Of a stretch of 64,000 nt of DNA, positions 26,298 to 35,081 are shown piece by piece. The notes under the pieces were generated by a model. The model saw only the letters and a program-made list of their open reading frames with translations. It was not told where the DNA came from and made no database searches. The stretch is from JAPPLB01 sp965218555. Lineage in GTDB: Bacteria; Acidobacteriota; Terriglobia; Bryobacterales; UBA6623. The stretch is taken from positions 5,518,001 to 5,582,000 of the forward strand of contig OZ244625.1 in assembly GCA_965218555.1 (NCBI GenBank), read 5' to 3'. The position numbers were made by a program, and so were the translations under genes. The first letter of the stretch is position 1. Each line of letters opens with the position of its first letter.

Positions 26298-26635
26298 GAT
26301 GGATCCTTGCTAAACGATGCTGATGCGTTCCGCATCGGACGCGTCCTAAGTATAGGGCTGTTTGGGCCCGCGCGTACCCGCCGGGCTTTGATTCGATGGC
26401 GCAATGCGAACTCCTTGATGTGACGCGAGGCCTGAACGAGATGAGCCGGCAGCACTGGGCTTACCGGTCGCGTCTGTACCACAGGCCTCCGACGCGGGAA
26501 GGGACTGCCAACTGCTCCGCAGATTCAAGAACCAGGAAGATTTTCTTGGCGAACTTTGCGTCTTTGCAAGAAACTCACTCTCCTGATCCCCCAGATCGAT
26601 TACAATCAATCCAACCATCCCACGGAGGTTCCTCC
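26298..26635. other. Divergent promoter region between two PLP enzymes
   Basis: About 340 bp with no convincing gene. It must contain promoters for the aminotransferase (leftward) and the aldolase-like gene (rightward). I see no clear operator. Confidence 0.45.
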
Positions 26636-27892
26636 ATGCTCTCCCGACGATCCTTTCTTGCCGCCGCGGCAGCGGGCAATACCCTAGCCGGCTCGCGGCC
26701 TTTTGCGCCATTGATGAGTGCGGCGCGCACGAAGTCGTACTCACACGCGGAGTTGGAAGCGAAAGTCAAACGCCGCGACTTCTCAGGGCTCACCAAGCAT
26801 GATCTGCCTACGCCGAACCTCGTCCTCGACAAGGATGTCTTCGACAAGAATCTCAAGACGATGGCCGATCACTGCAAGAAGCACGACATCGGTTTGCGGT
26901 CACACGTGAAGGTGCATCGCAGCCCTGAGATCGGCATGCTGCAGATCAAGTCCGGGGCGATGGGGTTGTGCTGTGCGACGATCTCGGAGTGCGAGGTGAT
27001 GATGGATGCAGGAGCACCGGGCATTCTGTGGACCTGCCAGCCGGTCGGCCGCAACAAGTTCAGTCGCATTTTGGCGCTGACGAAGAAAGACCCGAGCTTC
27101 ATGTTCGTCGTCGAAGACCCGCTGATCGTCGATCAACTCGAAGAACTCGCCGCCGCCGAGAAGGTGACGTTCAACGTAGTCGTCGACAACGACGTCGGAA
27201 TCGGCCGGCAGGGGGTGATGCCCGGCAAGGAAGGTCTGGAACTGAGCCAGCGCGTGATGAAGGCCAAGCATTTGAGGCTGGCCGGACTGATGGGGTATTC
27301 AGGCGCCGCCTCGCATGCCAAAGGCTGGGAGCATCGCTGGGATGTGTCGAACCATGAGATCGACAAGCTGATGGAGTCGGTCCACCTGTGCCGCAATGCG
27401 GGTATTCCGGTGGACATCGTAACCGGCGGCAGCACCGGCAGCTACAACATCGACAGCCGACGCAAAGACGGCTTGACCGAGCTGCAAGCCGGTTCCTACG
27501 CCCTGATGGATTCGAACTACAGCCGCATCGGCAGCAAGGGCGGCAGTGAGACATATGATGACTTCGGGCTGGCGCTGACCGTGCTCACGACCGTCATCAG
27601 CAAGCACTATCCGAAGAAGGTCGCCATCGACGCCGGCAACAAGTCGATGACGAAGCCGACAGACATGGTCAAGGGCCGTCCCGAGTTGCGCGTGCGGCGG
27701 GCCGGCGCCGAGTACGGCAGCATCGAATGGGACGAGGCCGGTCCGGAGCCGAAGCTGGGCGATCAACTCGAGATCGTGATGTCGAACCTCGACATGAGCG
27801 TCAACTGCTTCGACCGCATGTTTGTCTGTAAGGGCGATCAGGTGGTGGATGTGTATTCAGTGCTGGGGCGGATGGGGCCGTCGCAGCGGTAG
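26636..27892 (+). CDS. D-threonine aldolase/DSD1-like PLP enzyme with Tat leader
   Basis: 418 residues. The ATG at 26636 has GGAGG 8 nt upstream and starts a twin-arginine signal (MLSRRSFLAAAAAGN). The long in-frame upstream extension is not a leader and is rejected. The barrel is the alanine-racemase N-terminal fold: DLPTPNLVLDKDVFDKNL and then LRSHVKVHRSPEI, where the Lys binds PLP. The phosphate site is TGGSTGSYNID. The C-terminal D-serine-dehydratase-like domain follows (GAEYGSIEWDEAG, with metal-site residues). Relatives cleave D-threonine or 3-hydroxy-D-aspartate, or deaminate D-serine. With the divergent PLP gene it suggests processing of amino acids or amino sugars outside the inner membrane. 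Confidence 0.86.
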   Translation: MLSRRSFLAAAAAGNTLAGSRPFAPLMSAARTKSYSHAELEAKVKRRDFSGLTKHDLPTPNLVLDKDVFDKNLKTMADHCKKHDIGLRSHVKVHRSPEIGMLQIKSGAMGLCCATISECEVMMDAGAPGILWTCQPVGRNKFSRILALTKKDPSFMFVVEDPLIVDQLEELAAAEKVTFNVVVDNDVGIGRQGVMPGKEGLELSQRVMKAKHLRLAGLMGYSGAASHAKGWEHRWDVSNHEIDKLMESVHLCRNAGIPVDIVTGGSTGSYNIDSRRKDGLTELQAGSYALMDSNYSRIGSKGGSETYDDFGLALTVLTTVISKHYPKKVAIDAGNKSMTKPTDMVKGRPELRVRRAGAEYGSIEWDEAGPEPKLGDQLEIVMSNLDMSVNCFDRMFVCKGDQVVDVYSVLGRMGPSQR

Positions 27893-28225
27893 GCTGGTCC
27901 TGTTCGGCATCGCCGAACACGCAGAACCCGTGGGCAAAGAGGTTGTGGGAATCGGCGGTCCGCGGCTCGCGCCAAGCTTTTCGACCGTTACTTCGTCGCT
28001 CTGGGCTGGCGGCACACCATGCGCCTGAGTCTGATGGCGTCCCCAGCCGCCGGCTAGGCCGATCAATCGTCCTACCCATACGGACGGGCATTTCTCACCC
28101 AGATCGTTTCTGTCAAGACGTTCTCCAACAGAAAAAGGCCGTCTTGTCCTCCTCACAATTTGCCTCTTCAACCATGCATAGGTCTTTTCCCTTTTTCTTG
28201 GCGCCGCGAAGGAGCCCGCTGGTTC
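27893..28225. other. Intergenic region, no gene recognised
   Basis: Both strands contain only short frames without family motifs. It separates convergent genes. Stretches such as KEVVGIGGPRLAPS on the plus strand hint at decayed coding sequence, but I cannot name a family. Confidence 0.35.
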
Positions 28226-29197
28226 TCAACGGTTGTAGGACGGAGTCGGTCCGCGCAACTTCCGCCACACCTGATCACAAGCCGCAAGCTGCTCCAGACT
28301 CAAAGCAACGCTTTGCAGCGCCGCCAGATTCTGCTCGAGTTGATCCAGCTTCGACGCTCCTAAAATAATGCAGTGCGCTTGGTATTGCTGCAAGAGCCAG
28401 GCCAAGGCAAGCTGCAGCATGCTGATTCCGCCGTCTTTTGCTATCTGCTCGAATTCGGCGACCGCTTCGAAGTAGGGATCGTGCCAGTAGCGTTTCAAGT
28501 ACATCTGATTACCGTCGAAGCGTGTGCCCGGCAGTGGAGCCTGCCCTTTCCTGTGCTTACCCGTCAACAGCCCTCCACCCAGCGGGTTGTAGCAGACATT
28601 ACTGATTCCCACTTTTTCGGTAAAGGCCAGATATTCCTGCTCGATGCCCCGCGCCGCCAGGTTATACATGGGTTGCGCGATCCAGGTCTTCTCGTAACCC
28701 CTCTTTTCGCAAATCCCATGCATCTCGCAGAGTTGCCAAGCACTGTAGTTTGACGTTGCCGGATAACGAATCTTGCCTTCTCGACGCAGTTCCTCCATCG
28801 CATCCAGTGTTTCTTCGATAGTGGTATCGTAATCGGGCTGATGCAGGTAGTAGATGTCGAGGTAGTCCGTATTCAGTCTGCGCAGGGATCCCTCAATTCC
28901 TTTGCGAATTGCCTCACAAGATAGACCAACGTATTCCGTCGGCTTTCCCATCGCTCCCCGGACCTTGCTTGCCAGCACGACATCTTTCCGCCGGGCGCCA
29001 AGAATGCGCCCTATCATTTCCTCCGAGCGACCCTGGTTATAGATATTGGCCGTATCGAAGAAGTTGACTCCAGCATCTAAGGAGCGGTCCACGATACGCG
29101 TGGACTCATCCAGGTCGGCCTGGGAGCCGAAGGTCATCGTTCCCATGCAGACACGCGATACTTCCAGGTCGGTATGGGCGAGCCTCTGTTTGTCCAT
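28226..29197 (-). CDS. Aldo/keto reductase
   Basis: A 323-residue NADPH-dependent carbonyl reductase of the AKR superfamily. The catalytic tetrad is visible as D48 and Y53 (FFDTANIYNQG), K78 (LASKVRG) and H119 (YYLHQPD). The nucleotide-binding end includes the segment CIILGASKLDQLEQNL. There is no leader, so it is cytoplasmic. AAGGAG lies upstream of the ATG at 29197. It is divergent from a small AT-hook-like gene, with 69 bp between the starts. The substrate is not predictable. Confidence 0.92.
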   Translation of the reverse strand: MDKQRLAHTDLEVSRVCMGTMTFGSQADLDESTRIVDRSLDAGVNFFDTANIYNQGRSEEMIGRILGARRKDVVLASKVRGAMGKPTEYVGLSCEAIRKGIEGSLRRLNTDYLDIYYLHQPDYDTTIEETLDAMEELRREGKIRYPATSNYSAWQLCEMHGICEKRGYEKTWIAQPMYNLAARGIEQEYLAFTEKVGISNVCYNPLGGGLLTGKHRKGQAPLPGTRFDGNQMYLKRYWHDPYFEAVAEFEQIAKDGGISMLQLALAWLLQQYQAHCIILGASKLDQLEQNLAALQSVALSLEQLAACDQVWRKLRGPTPSYNR

Positions 29198-29266
29198 CGA
29201 GACCGTACTCCTTTTTTGTATTTTTTGTGGTTGAAAGGCGGGATCTTATGTTAGCATTGGTATGTT

Positions 29267-29503
29267 ATGTCTGATGCACTTGCGATATTGATCGCTGAAA
29301 GAGATCGTTTGAACCGGGCGATCGAAATTCTTCAAGGTGAGACCACACCCAAACGCGGACCCGGTCGTCCGGCCGGCTCCAAGAACAAAGAAGTTAAGAA
29401 GCGTGGCCGGAAGCCAATGGACTCCGCCTCTCGGAAAGCGGTTTCTGAACGAATGAAGCAGTATTGGGAGGCCCGTCGCAAGACCCAAGAGACTCAAGAA
29501 TAG
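29267..29503 (+). CDS. Small AT-hook-like basic protein
   Basis: 78 residues. An N-terminal helix (LAILIAERDRLNRAIEIL) is followed by two Gly-Arg-Pro/Lys hooks (RGPGRPAGS at about 31-39 and KRGRKP at about 46-51) and a basic helix (SRKAVSERMKQYWEARRK). The layout, coil then hooks then basic helix, is known from small hypothetical proteins of Acidobacteria that probably bind AT-rich minor grooves. The gene is short but has a normal start, and its composition is unlike a random frame. The function is inferred only from the motif. Confidence 0.7.
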   Translation: MSDALAILIAERDRLNRAIEILQGETTPKRGPGRPAGSKNKEVKKRGRKPMDSASRKAVSERMKQYWEARRKTQETQE

Positions 29504-29542
29504 CAACGCTTTCTTAAGTTCCTGCTACTCAGTCGATCGATG

Positions 29543-31804
29543 CTAAACCGTTGATCGATGCACCCAGACCGGGCTTGACCAAGCCCGGTGACCGTCGTCA
29601 TGCGTCACAACGACGTAGATCGGGTTATCTCGACCTGCTGCAAGTGCGACCGTGCTTTCGAACCGACATGTTCGATAAGGATTGATCGCGGGCATCCGAA
29701 AGACACGGACCCGGCGGTCCAGCTTACCTGCCACATAAGCGCGGTCTTCCACGCCGATTTCCCGCAGCGGTATGGCAAACTCGATGAGCTCCGTCCGGAA
29801 CCGCAGGTTCCCGCCCTGCGGGTCGGCCACCACGGCGTCAAAGCCGGCAAAGTTACCCGTAGTACCTGACCGCCATCGCAAACCATCCCGCCCGATCCGC
29901 TCCAATGCCTTCTCAGGGTTCAAGAAGTTAATGGGCCGGACGGCTACGATTTGATTGTTCTCAAACTGCGCTTGTCCGTCCCAAATGGTCTGCCGGAACC
30001 GGCCTCGATACTCAGCACCTTCCCAGATCACGCGGATACTGCTGCCTTGGGCCGCTCGCTGAGCCGTCGGCCGCACCACGTCCACCGGACGCATCCCATT
30101 GCGGACCTCGATGCGCTCAATCGGCGCCGACGCGACCACTTCCACTTTCATCCGCGCTGCCTCGAGCGACGTTTCAACAATGTCCCCCATCATCGCGCTC
30201 GTCGTGTGCCGACGATTGGTCGGGCCGAGGTTCGGATCATCATCGAAGATCGTCACCGGCCCGCGGAAGGACGCCTCCAGCGCAAGAATCATCCGTGCGC
30301 CGGTCGTGCCATAGTGCCGACGTTTCCGCAGGCACTCGAACCAGGCTTGGCGGCTCAGCTCGGGCATCAAGTAACACGTCAGCCCCCCATAGGCCCCAAA
30401 CCACGACGCGCCCGGGTAACTGGCTCCGGGCCGACCCTTGTGACCGTCGCTGTGGCAAACAATCCCGACCCGGTACCCCTTTTCGATGGCATCCGCCAAC
30501 AGCCACTCGAAGGTGCCCCAGGCTGAGTGGATTTCCACGGCCCGCTCGATGCGTCCGTCGTGGGCCATCCTGATGTCGGCGTAGCGCCCTCCGACGTGTG
30601 CGATGACGGCGCAATCTTCACCGCACGCCGTCAGCGCCTCGAACAAATCGGTGGCAGTATGGCAATCGTTGGCGGCGTCGGACAGGTCGTCAAGAAGCGC
30701 ATGGGAGGATCGGCGGATTGTCCCCCCCTCATGCCGAAAAAAAACGTTCCGGTCACCGCCGAGGGCCGTGTTTCCCGACCACTCATAGCCAGGCACCGCC
30801 ACGAAGCGGCCCGGCTCATCGAACTCTCGCGTCGCATCGTTGAGATCTTTCCAGAAAGCATTCGTGATCTGGAAGTCATTCCCCTGATGCCCGCAGATAT
30901 CCAGAAACGCCCGGTCGCGAGCAAAGGCGAAGTATTCCCGAACCGAGTTCGTGCCGATCGTTTCTTCCGTCTGTCCGTGCAAATCGCCCCAATAAGGCAG
31001 CAGCTCGGCTGATTCCACGATCCGCAGCGGATTCGACCCGGCCAAGACTTCGCCTGCCTCGTCCAAGACCTCGATCGTGAGATCGCCCGTTTCATCCATT
31101 CTCAGATCGTCCACTGAAACCGAAAACCGGCCGTGCGCGAACGTAACGTCCACCGGAAGGTTCGTGACCGGAAGTGTCGAACGCAGCCGGACCTTCGCGC
31201 TGACTTGATCCGTCGGGTTTCCCCAGCGGTCCTCCGCCTTGAGTCCCAGGCGAAAGGGTTGGCCTACCCGCCGCATCGTCGGGAGAACCGCTTTCCAGGC
31301 CGCCGCCGGACCAGGCACGATGGCGATCGTAGGCGACTCCGGCAACGGCACGTAGTTGTACGTCGCCATGGCGTCAACGAGCACGCGGAACTCAAACGTC
31401 GGCTCGCAAAACGTCTGTAGCCGCAAGCCGGGCGAACCTGCCCGCGGATCGCCGAAGCGCGCCACGATCCGGTCCCCTTCCTTCATGAAACCCTTGACGA
31501 CCTTGATGTAGAGCGTCTTATCCCAGGGGCGGATATTCCCCTTCGGGTCATAGCGTGTTTCAAGCACCGCGTTGTTGCTCGCCTCGACGGTGACGTAGTT
31601 GGCGGCCTGGGGATCGTCGAACTGCAACCGGCCCATATCGGCTGCGAAGCGGAACACGATCTTCAGGCTGGCCGTGTCGTCCATCCCGAAGCGGCCTGCG
31701 GTGTAGGTCAGCGTGAATGACTGGTAGGAGCCCGCTTCAAACGAGCCGGCCGGCGCAATCTCGGCGGTGCCCATTTCCTCGGGCAAGTAGTGGGAGTGAG
31801 GCAT
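29543..31804 (-). CDS. DUF3604 domain-containing protein
   Basis: 753 residues. An N-terminal beta-rich region (to about residue 270) resembles an Ig-like accessory domain (PFRLGLKAEDRWGNPTD, LEVLDEAGEVLAG-type). The DUF3604 core begins at LPYWGDLHGQTEETIGTN and continues with FLDICGHQGNDFQI, VPGYEWSGN, GGDRNVFF and the metal-like site GIVCHSDGHKGRPGASYPG. The WGDLHGQ and CHSDGH motifs resemble a PHP-type metallohydrolase site. No signal peptide is seen at the assigned start, which is unusual for a family often exported. DUF3604 genes often accompany sulfatases or secreted glycan enzymes; here a propeller lipoprotein gene lies upstream on the same strand. Confidence 0.86.
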   Translation of the reverse strand: MPHSHYLPEEMGTAEIAPAGSFEAGSYQSFTLTYTAGRFGMDDTASLKIVFRFAADMGRLQFDDPQAANYVTVEASNNAVLETRYDPKGNIRPWDKTLYIKVVKGFMKEGDRIVARFGDPRAGSPGLRLQTFCEPTFEFRVLVDAMATYNYVPLPESPTIAIVPGPAAAWKAVLPTMRRVGQPFRLGLKAEDRWGNPTDQVSAKVRLRSTLPVTNLPVDVTFAHGRFSVSVDDLRMDETGDLTIEVLDEAGEVLAGSNPLRIVESAELLPYWGDLHGQTEETIGTNSVREYFAFARDRAFLDICGHQGNDFQITNAFWKDLNDATREFDEPGRFVAVPGYEWSGNTALGGDRNVFFRHEGGTIRRSSHALLDDLSDAANDCHTATDLFEALTACGEDCAVIAHVGGRYADIRMAHDGRIERAVEIHSAWGTFEWLLADAIEKGYRVGIVCHSDGHKGRPGASYPGASWFGAYGGLTCYLMPELSRQAWFECLRKRRHYGTTGARMILALEASFRGPVTIFDDDPNLGPTNRRHTTSAMMGDIVETSLEAARMKVEVVASAPIERIEVRNGMRPVDVVRPTAQRAAQGSSIRVIWEGAEYRGRFRQTIWDGQAQFENNQIVAVRPINFLNPEKALERIGRDGLRWRSGTTGNFAGFDAVVADPQGGNLRFRTELIEFAIPLREIGVEDRAYVAGKLDRRVRVFRMPAINPYRTCRFESTVALAAGRDNPIYVVVTHDDGHRAWSSPVWVHRSTV

Positions 31805-31861
31805 GGCGGATTGGCGAATCGTCTATTTTAGCGATCCCGGCTCACTCCGATCGGGGAGTCA

Positions 31862-31939
31862 GGGTTGAGGGCTTCCCGTCGAAACGCTCCGCCGTCCGCA
31901 TCACAGCCACGTTGCCTTCAAGAGCCGCTTCTCCGATCA
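31862..31939 (-). repeat. Gene-end remnant R1, repeated at 33720-33796
   Basis: On the minus strand this reads IGEAALEGNVAVMRTAERFD then GKPST. The same ~77 bp, with about ten changes, lies at 33720-33796 in the same orientation and frame (IGAAAVEGNVAVMLTADRFD). The conservation of the reading and the G-NVA-RT pattern resemble the C-terminal tail of Gfo/Idh/MocA proteins. I read both as ends of deleted paralogous genes, each just upstream of a surviving gene. Confidence 0.6.
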
Positions 31940-32048
31940 GGGGTCGGACCCCAGCTGGTCTTGCCAGCTCTTGTCGCAGGCTCATTCAGTTTGGATGCTG
32001 CTCATGGAGCAGCCGGGTCCGCCCACCGTAAGGGTTTGCTCTCGTGTC

Positions 32049-33590
32049 TTACTCCAGGAACTGGAAAGCGTAGAGCTTGACGGACTGACCTGTGAAGCGT
32101 AATCGAATGCTTCGGCCGGCAAGGGACGAAAGATCATCCTGTCCATTCCACGTCACCCGCTGATGAACATCGTTCCCGTGCAAACGGTCGGCGCTCTGCT
32201 CATCGAAACCGGGAACCGGTTGCTCCTCGCGGTCGAGAATCTCCACCTTAAGCCAGCCCCGCGAGCTGGCATCCATGTTGACCTCCAGGCTACGGCCCGT
32301 CAGGCCGAACGGGTGCGTCGTGAGAGTCCCGCCAGTACCGGGAGCATCTTGTGAAACGAACCCGTCGCGTCGGATCCGTACCCTTCCGATGGCCGAACGG
32401 AAGTCCTCGACCTTGCCCTGGTCATGGAGCTGGTCGAAGCCCGAGTAATACATCCACAGCTCATCGCCCATCGCCAGCATGCCCCGGCCCATATAGAGCA
32501 TCCGGGAATCGAAACTGCCCTGGCGGCCGAGTCTCACGAACGGCTCCCTCCAACGCGTGAATCGAATACCATCCCGGCTCGCTCCGAGCTGAATGTCAAG
32601 CGTATCGCTACTGTGATGAAAGGCGGCCGGAAAGATGAAATAGGCATCCTGCGCGAACGGGTACTGGATCGCCGCGGAGTCGTACAGACCTCCGCCCCAC
32701 AGATCCTTGTCCTCCGGATGATCGAAATCAGGCTCCAGGATTTTCTCCGGCAGTGGAAAGTTCTCGAAGTCTTCGCTCTCGGACCTGGCAATGGCCCGGT
32801 AGTCAAACGAGCCCCTCAAGACCCCATCCTTGACTCGCAAATACTCGTTCCACCGTACGTAGGCCACATACTTCCGGATCCGCTCGTCCCAGAAGGCCAC
32901 GTTCATCGTGTCGGTATACCAGGGCATGATGGACTCTTTCTCGGTGAAGGTCCAATAGATGCCGTCGGGAGAATATGCGCCACCGATACCGGAATAGTGC
33001 CAAGTGGCCGGGGGCGGATCGAGGTATCGGAAGCGGGCGCCCCCATCGTAGGCCGAGGGGTAGGTGTACTTGCCTCGATCGCAGATCATCTTGAAGCGTC
33101 TCTCTTCGGGCGCGGATGGATCGAAGAAGACGTTGCCGATGTTCAGGAGGACGATGTTGTTCTGCTTGCTCGAACGATACTCGAACAATCCCAGGTTGGG
33201 ACGCTGCCAGTGGATGCCGTCAGTGGAGGCCGCATAGCAGAGTCGGGCGACCTGATCCTCTCCATACGCGCGATACCAAAGCCGGAAAAGGCTGTCGTGG
33301 GCCAATACGCTCTCGACGTGAATACCACCTTCTTCCCAGGGCGCTTCCGGCTCGAGGACGGCGCTCTCGGTCCGAACGGCCTGATTGGGAGTAATTACGA
33401 ATCCCTCTTTGGAAGCCACCAACACATCGTCGAAGAGAAGCTGGCGCCTGTTGCCCGGCTCCAAAGACCCGAGAAGTCCTGCCTCCTCAGGCGGCTCCGG
33501 CCGACAGGCGGCCCCCAACCCTGCGATCAACAACATCAGGCCGAAAACCGTCGTGAATCTCCACGAGTTGCAAGCTGACATTGTTCTCAT
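32049..33590 (-). CDS. Beta-propeller lipoprotein, GH43/GH32-like
   Basis: 513 residues with a lipoprotein signal ending LIAGLGAAC (Cys at about residue 29). The body is built of propeller blades with motifs such as LCYAASTDGIHWQRPNLG, GGAYSPDGIYWTFTEKES and IQLGASRDGIRFTRW, like the five-bladed glycoside hydrolases. The C-terminal 110 residues form a beta domain (SLEVNMDASSRGWLKVEILD to RFTGQSVKLYAFQFLE). A paralogue with the same domain order is at 56015-57517. Family-defining catalytic acids cannot be assigned. It is probably anchored in the outer membrane or periplasm and handles carbohydrate. It precedes DUF3604 on the same strand. Confidence 0.8.
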   Translation of the reverse strand: MRTMSACNSWRFTTVFGLMLLIAGLGAACRPEPPEEAGLLGSLEPGNRRQLLFDDVLVASKEGFVITPNQAVRTESAVLEPEAPWEEGGIHVESVLAHDSLFRLWYRAYGEDQVARLCYAASTDGIHWQRPNLGLFEYRSSKQNNIVLLNIGNVFFDPSAPEERRFKMICDRGKYTYPSAYDGGARFRYLDPPPATWHYSGIGGAYSPDGIYWTFTEKESIMPWYTDTMNVAFWDERIRKYVAYVRWNEYLRVKDGVLRGSFDYRAIARSESEDFENFPLPEKILEPDFDHPEDKDLWGGGLYDSAAIQYPFAQDAYFIFPAAFHHSSDTLDIQLGASRDGIRFTRWREPFVRLGRQGSFDSRMLYMGRGMLAMGDELWMYYSGFDQLHDQGKVEDFRSAIGRVRIRRDGFVSQDAPGTGGTLTTHPFGLTGRSLEVNMDASSRGWLKVEILDREEQPVPGFDEQSADRLHGNDVHQRVTWNGQDDLSSLAGRSIRLRFTGQSVKLYAFQFLE

Positions 33591-34043
33591 TGCAAGGAAC
33601 CGGCACTATCCGAGCAGGCGCTCCTGCTTGACGTCCCGGCCGCAAGGTAGTCGGAACTTTATTCTCCCTCATGCCATCGCGTACTCGCCGAGTGATTGCG
33701 ATAGAGCGGATCGTGGCATGGGTTGAGGGCTTCCCGTCGAAACGGTCCGCTGTCAACATCACAGCCACGTTGCCTTCAACAGCTGCTGCGCCGATCGTGA
33801 AGAAACCCGCAACCGTATACCTGTCAAGCCGTGGGCAAACCGGCGGCGGTCGTGATTGCGGGGCTCAGACGCTGATAGAAACGATGCGGCGGCGGTTGCC
33901 GCCGGCGGGGGTGTGTCAAGTTGAGGGCTCGGCGGCGGTGATTGCCGTTGGAGCAGCGCCGGCGGGGGCCTGCTCACCCCAGCGGCCTTGCCTGGCGCCC
34001 CATTCCGGCCCGCCCACCTCTCACCACGTGGGGAGAAAGGCAG
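33591..34043. other. Gene-poor region before IS481 copy 2
   Basis: Apart from remnant R2, this holds GC-rich, partly repetitive DNA: GGCGGCGGT-type stretches at about 33898-33915 and 33931-33945, each followed by GCCGGCGGGGG. No open frame has a recognisable family. It could be decayed mobile DNA. Confidence 0.4.
33720..33796 (-). repeat. Gene-end remnant R2, repeated at 31862-31939
   Basis: The minus-strand reading IGAAAVEGNVAVMLTADRFD then GKPST parallels R1. It lies about 130 bp upstream of the propeller lipoprotein start. The surrounding frame upstream (to about 33850) is not recognisable. Confidence 0.6.
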
Positions 34044-34044
34044 G

Positions 34045-34995
34045 CTAGTTGTGGAACCTCAACAGGTTGTCCCCGGTCAGACCGATTCGACTGATGGGCG
34101 GGTTGGCCTTGAGACTGGCGTGTGGGCGGTGCCAATTGTAGCGGTGGAGCCAGTGTCTGAGGTGTTGGGCACGCTGGGTGGAGGTGGGGTAGGGGTGTGC
34201 GTAGGCCCACTCGCGGAGTGCGGTCTGGATGAAGCGTTCGGCTTTGCCGTTGGTACGGGGGGTGAAGGGCCGGGTGAAGCGATGGCGTAGGCCGCGTTGG
34301 GCACAGCGTGCATGGAAGGCCCTGGAACGGTAACACCCGCCGTTGTCAGTGAGCACGCGGCGGACGCGGATGCCGAGGCGGTGGTAGTAGTCGAGGGCGG
34401 CGCTGAGGAAGGCCGTCGCCGAGGCGGCGGTTTGGTCGGGGTAGAGCTGAGAGAAGGCGAGGCGGGAGTGGTCGTCGACGCAGACATGAAGGTATTCCCA
34501 GCCGGCGCCGGGGCTGGAGTGGCCCCGGTCCCCGGTGACGCGGTGACCGGGGCGGCGAAAGCGGCCGAGTTTCTTGATATCAAGGTGCAGCAGGTCGCCC
34601 GGGTGCGGGTGTTCGTAACGCCGGACGGGCGGCGGCGGGTCGAGGGCACTAAGGCGAGCAAGCCCCTGGCGGCGGAGGACTCGACTGACGGTAGCGGGCG
34701 CCACCCCGACAGTGGCGGCGATCTGGGCGCCGGTCCAGCGCAGCCGGCGCAAGGTGGTGATGCGATTGATGACAGCGGCCGGTATCGTCCGTGGCGAGCG
34801 GTGCGGACGCGAGCTGCGGTCGAGCAAGCCGTCGGCGCCCTCAGCCCGATAGCGGGCTACCCACTTGCGCACCGTGCGTGCGCAGACCCCGAAGGCGCTG
34901 GCCACCGCCTTCGGGGTCTGGCCCTGGTCGAGAATCCGCCGGACAACATCGGCTCGACTCTTCGGGGTCAACTTGGCATTCTGATGGATGTTCAC
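34045..34995 (-). CDS. IS481 family transposase, intact
   Basis: 316 residues from a GTG at 34995 with GGAAGGAGG upstream. Two helix-turn-helix units (GQTPKAVASAFGVCARTVRKW and TGAQIAATVGVAPATVSRVL) precede the DDE integrase core. The catalytic residues are Asp in LLHLDIKKLGRF, Asp in RVLTDNGGCY and Glu in NGKAERFIQTALREW. The frame runs out through the inverted repeat, and its TAG stop (34045-34047) lies in the duplicated target GCTAGT. The element therefore carries no stop of its own and always finds one in CTAG. No disabling changes are visible. Confidence 0.95.
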   Translation of the reverse strand: MNIHQNAKLTPKSRADVVRRILDQGQTPKAVASAFGVCARTVRKWVARYRAEGADGLLDRSSRPHRSPRTIPAAVINRITTLRRLRWTGAQIAATVGVAPATVSRVLRRQGLARLSALDPPPPVRRYEHPHPGDLLHLDIKKLGRFRRPGHRVTGDRGHSSPGAGWEYLHVCVDDHSRLAFSQLYPDQTAASATAFLSAALDYYHRLGIRVRRVLTDNGGCYRSRAFHARCAQRGLRHRFTRPFTPRTNGKAERFIQTALREWAYAHPYPTSTQRAQHLRHWLHRYNWHRPHASLKANPPISRIGLTGDNLLRFHN

Positions 34996-35080
34996 TCGGT
35001 CCTCCTTCCGGGAAACCGTTTGCTTGACACCTTCAGTTTCCTCGGTCGGGACCGAGTGAACAACCTATTGAAAGATCACA
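34050..35080 (-). mobile_element. IS481 family element, copy 2, intact
   Basis: A 1031-bp element in inverted orientation to copy 1. The ends are TGTGGAACCTCAACAGGTTG at 34050 and, inverted, TGTGATCTTTCAATAGGTTG ending at 35080. It is flanked by a perfect 6-bp duplication GCTAGT at 34044-34049 and 35081-35086, which fits the NCTAGN target known for IS481. The matching flanks show a clean single insertion. The target was the stop codon of the E1-beta gene. Confidence 0.97.
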
Positions 35081-35081
35081 G

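Noticed and set aside
33890..34020. GC-rich repeated tract as a regulatory array
   Set aside because: Only two loose units with poor match; more likely decayed coding or mobile DNA.
14278..34049. 20-kb composite transposon bounded by two IS481 copies
   Set aside because: The segment contains single-copy housekeeping genes (efp, purB, selA), copy 1 is defective and has unmatched flanks, and copy 2 has its own target duplication.
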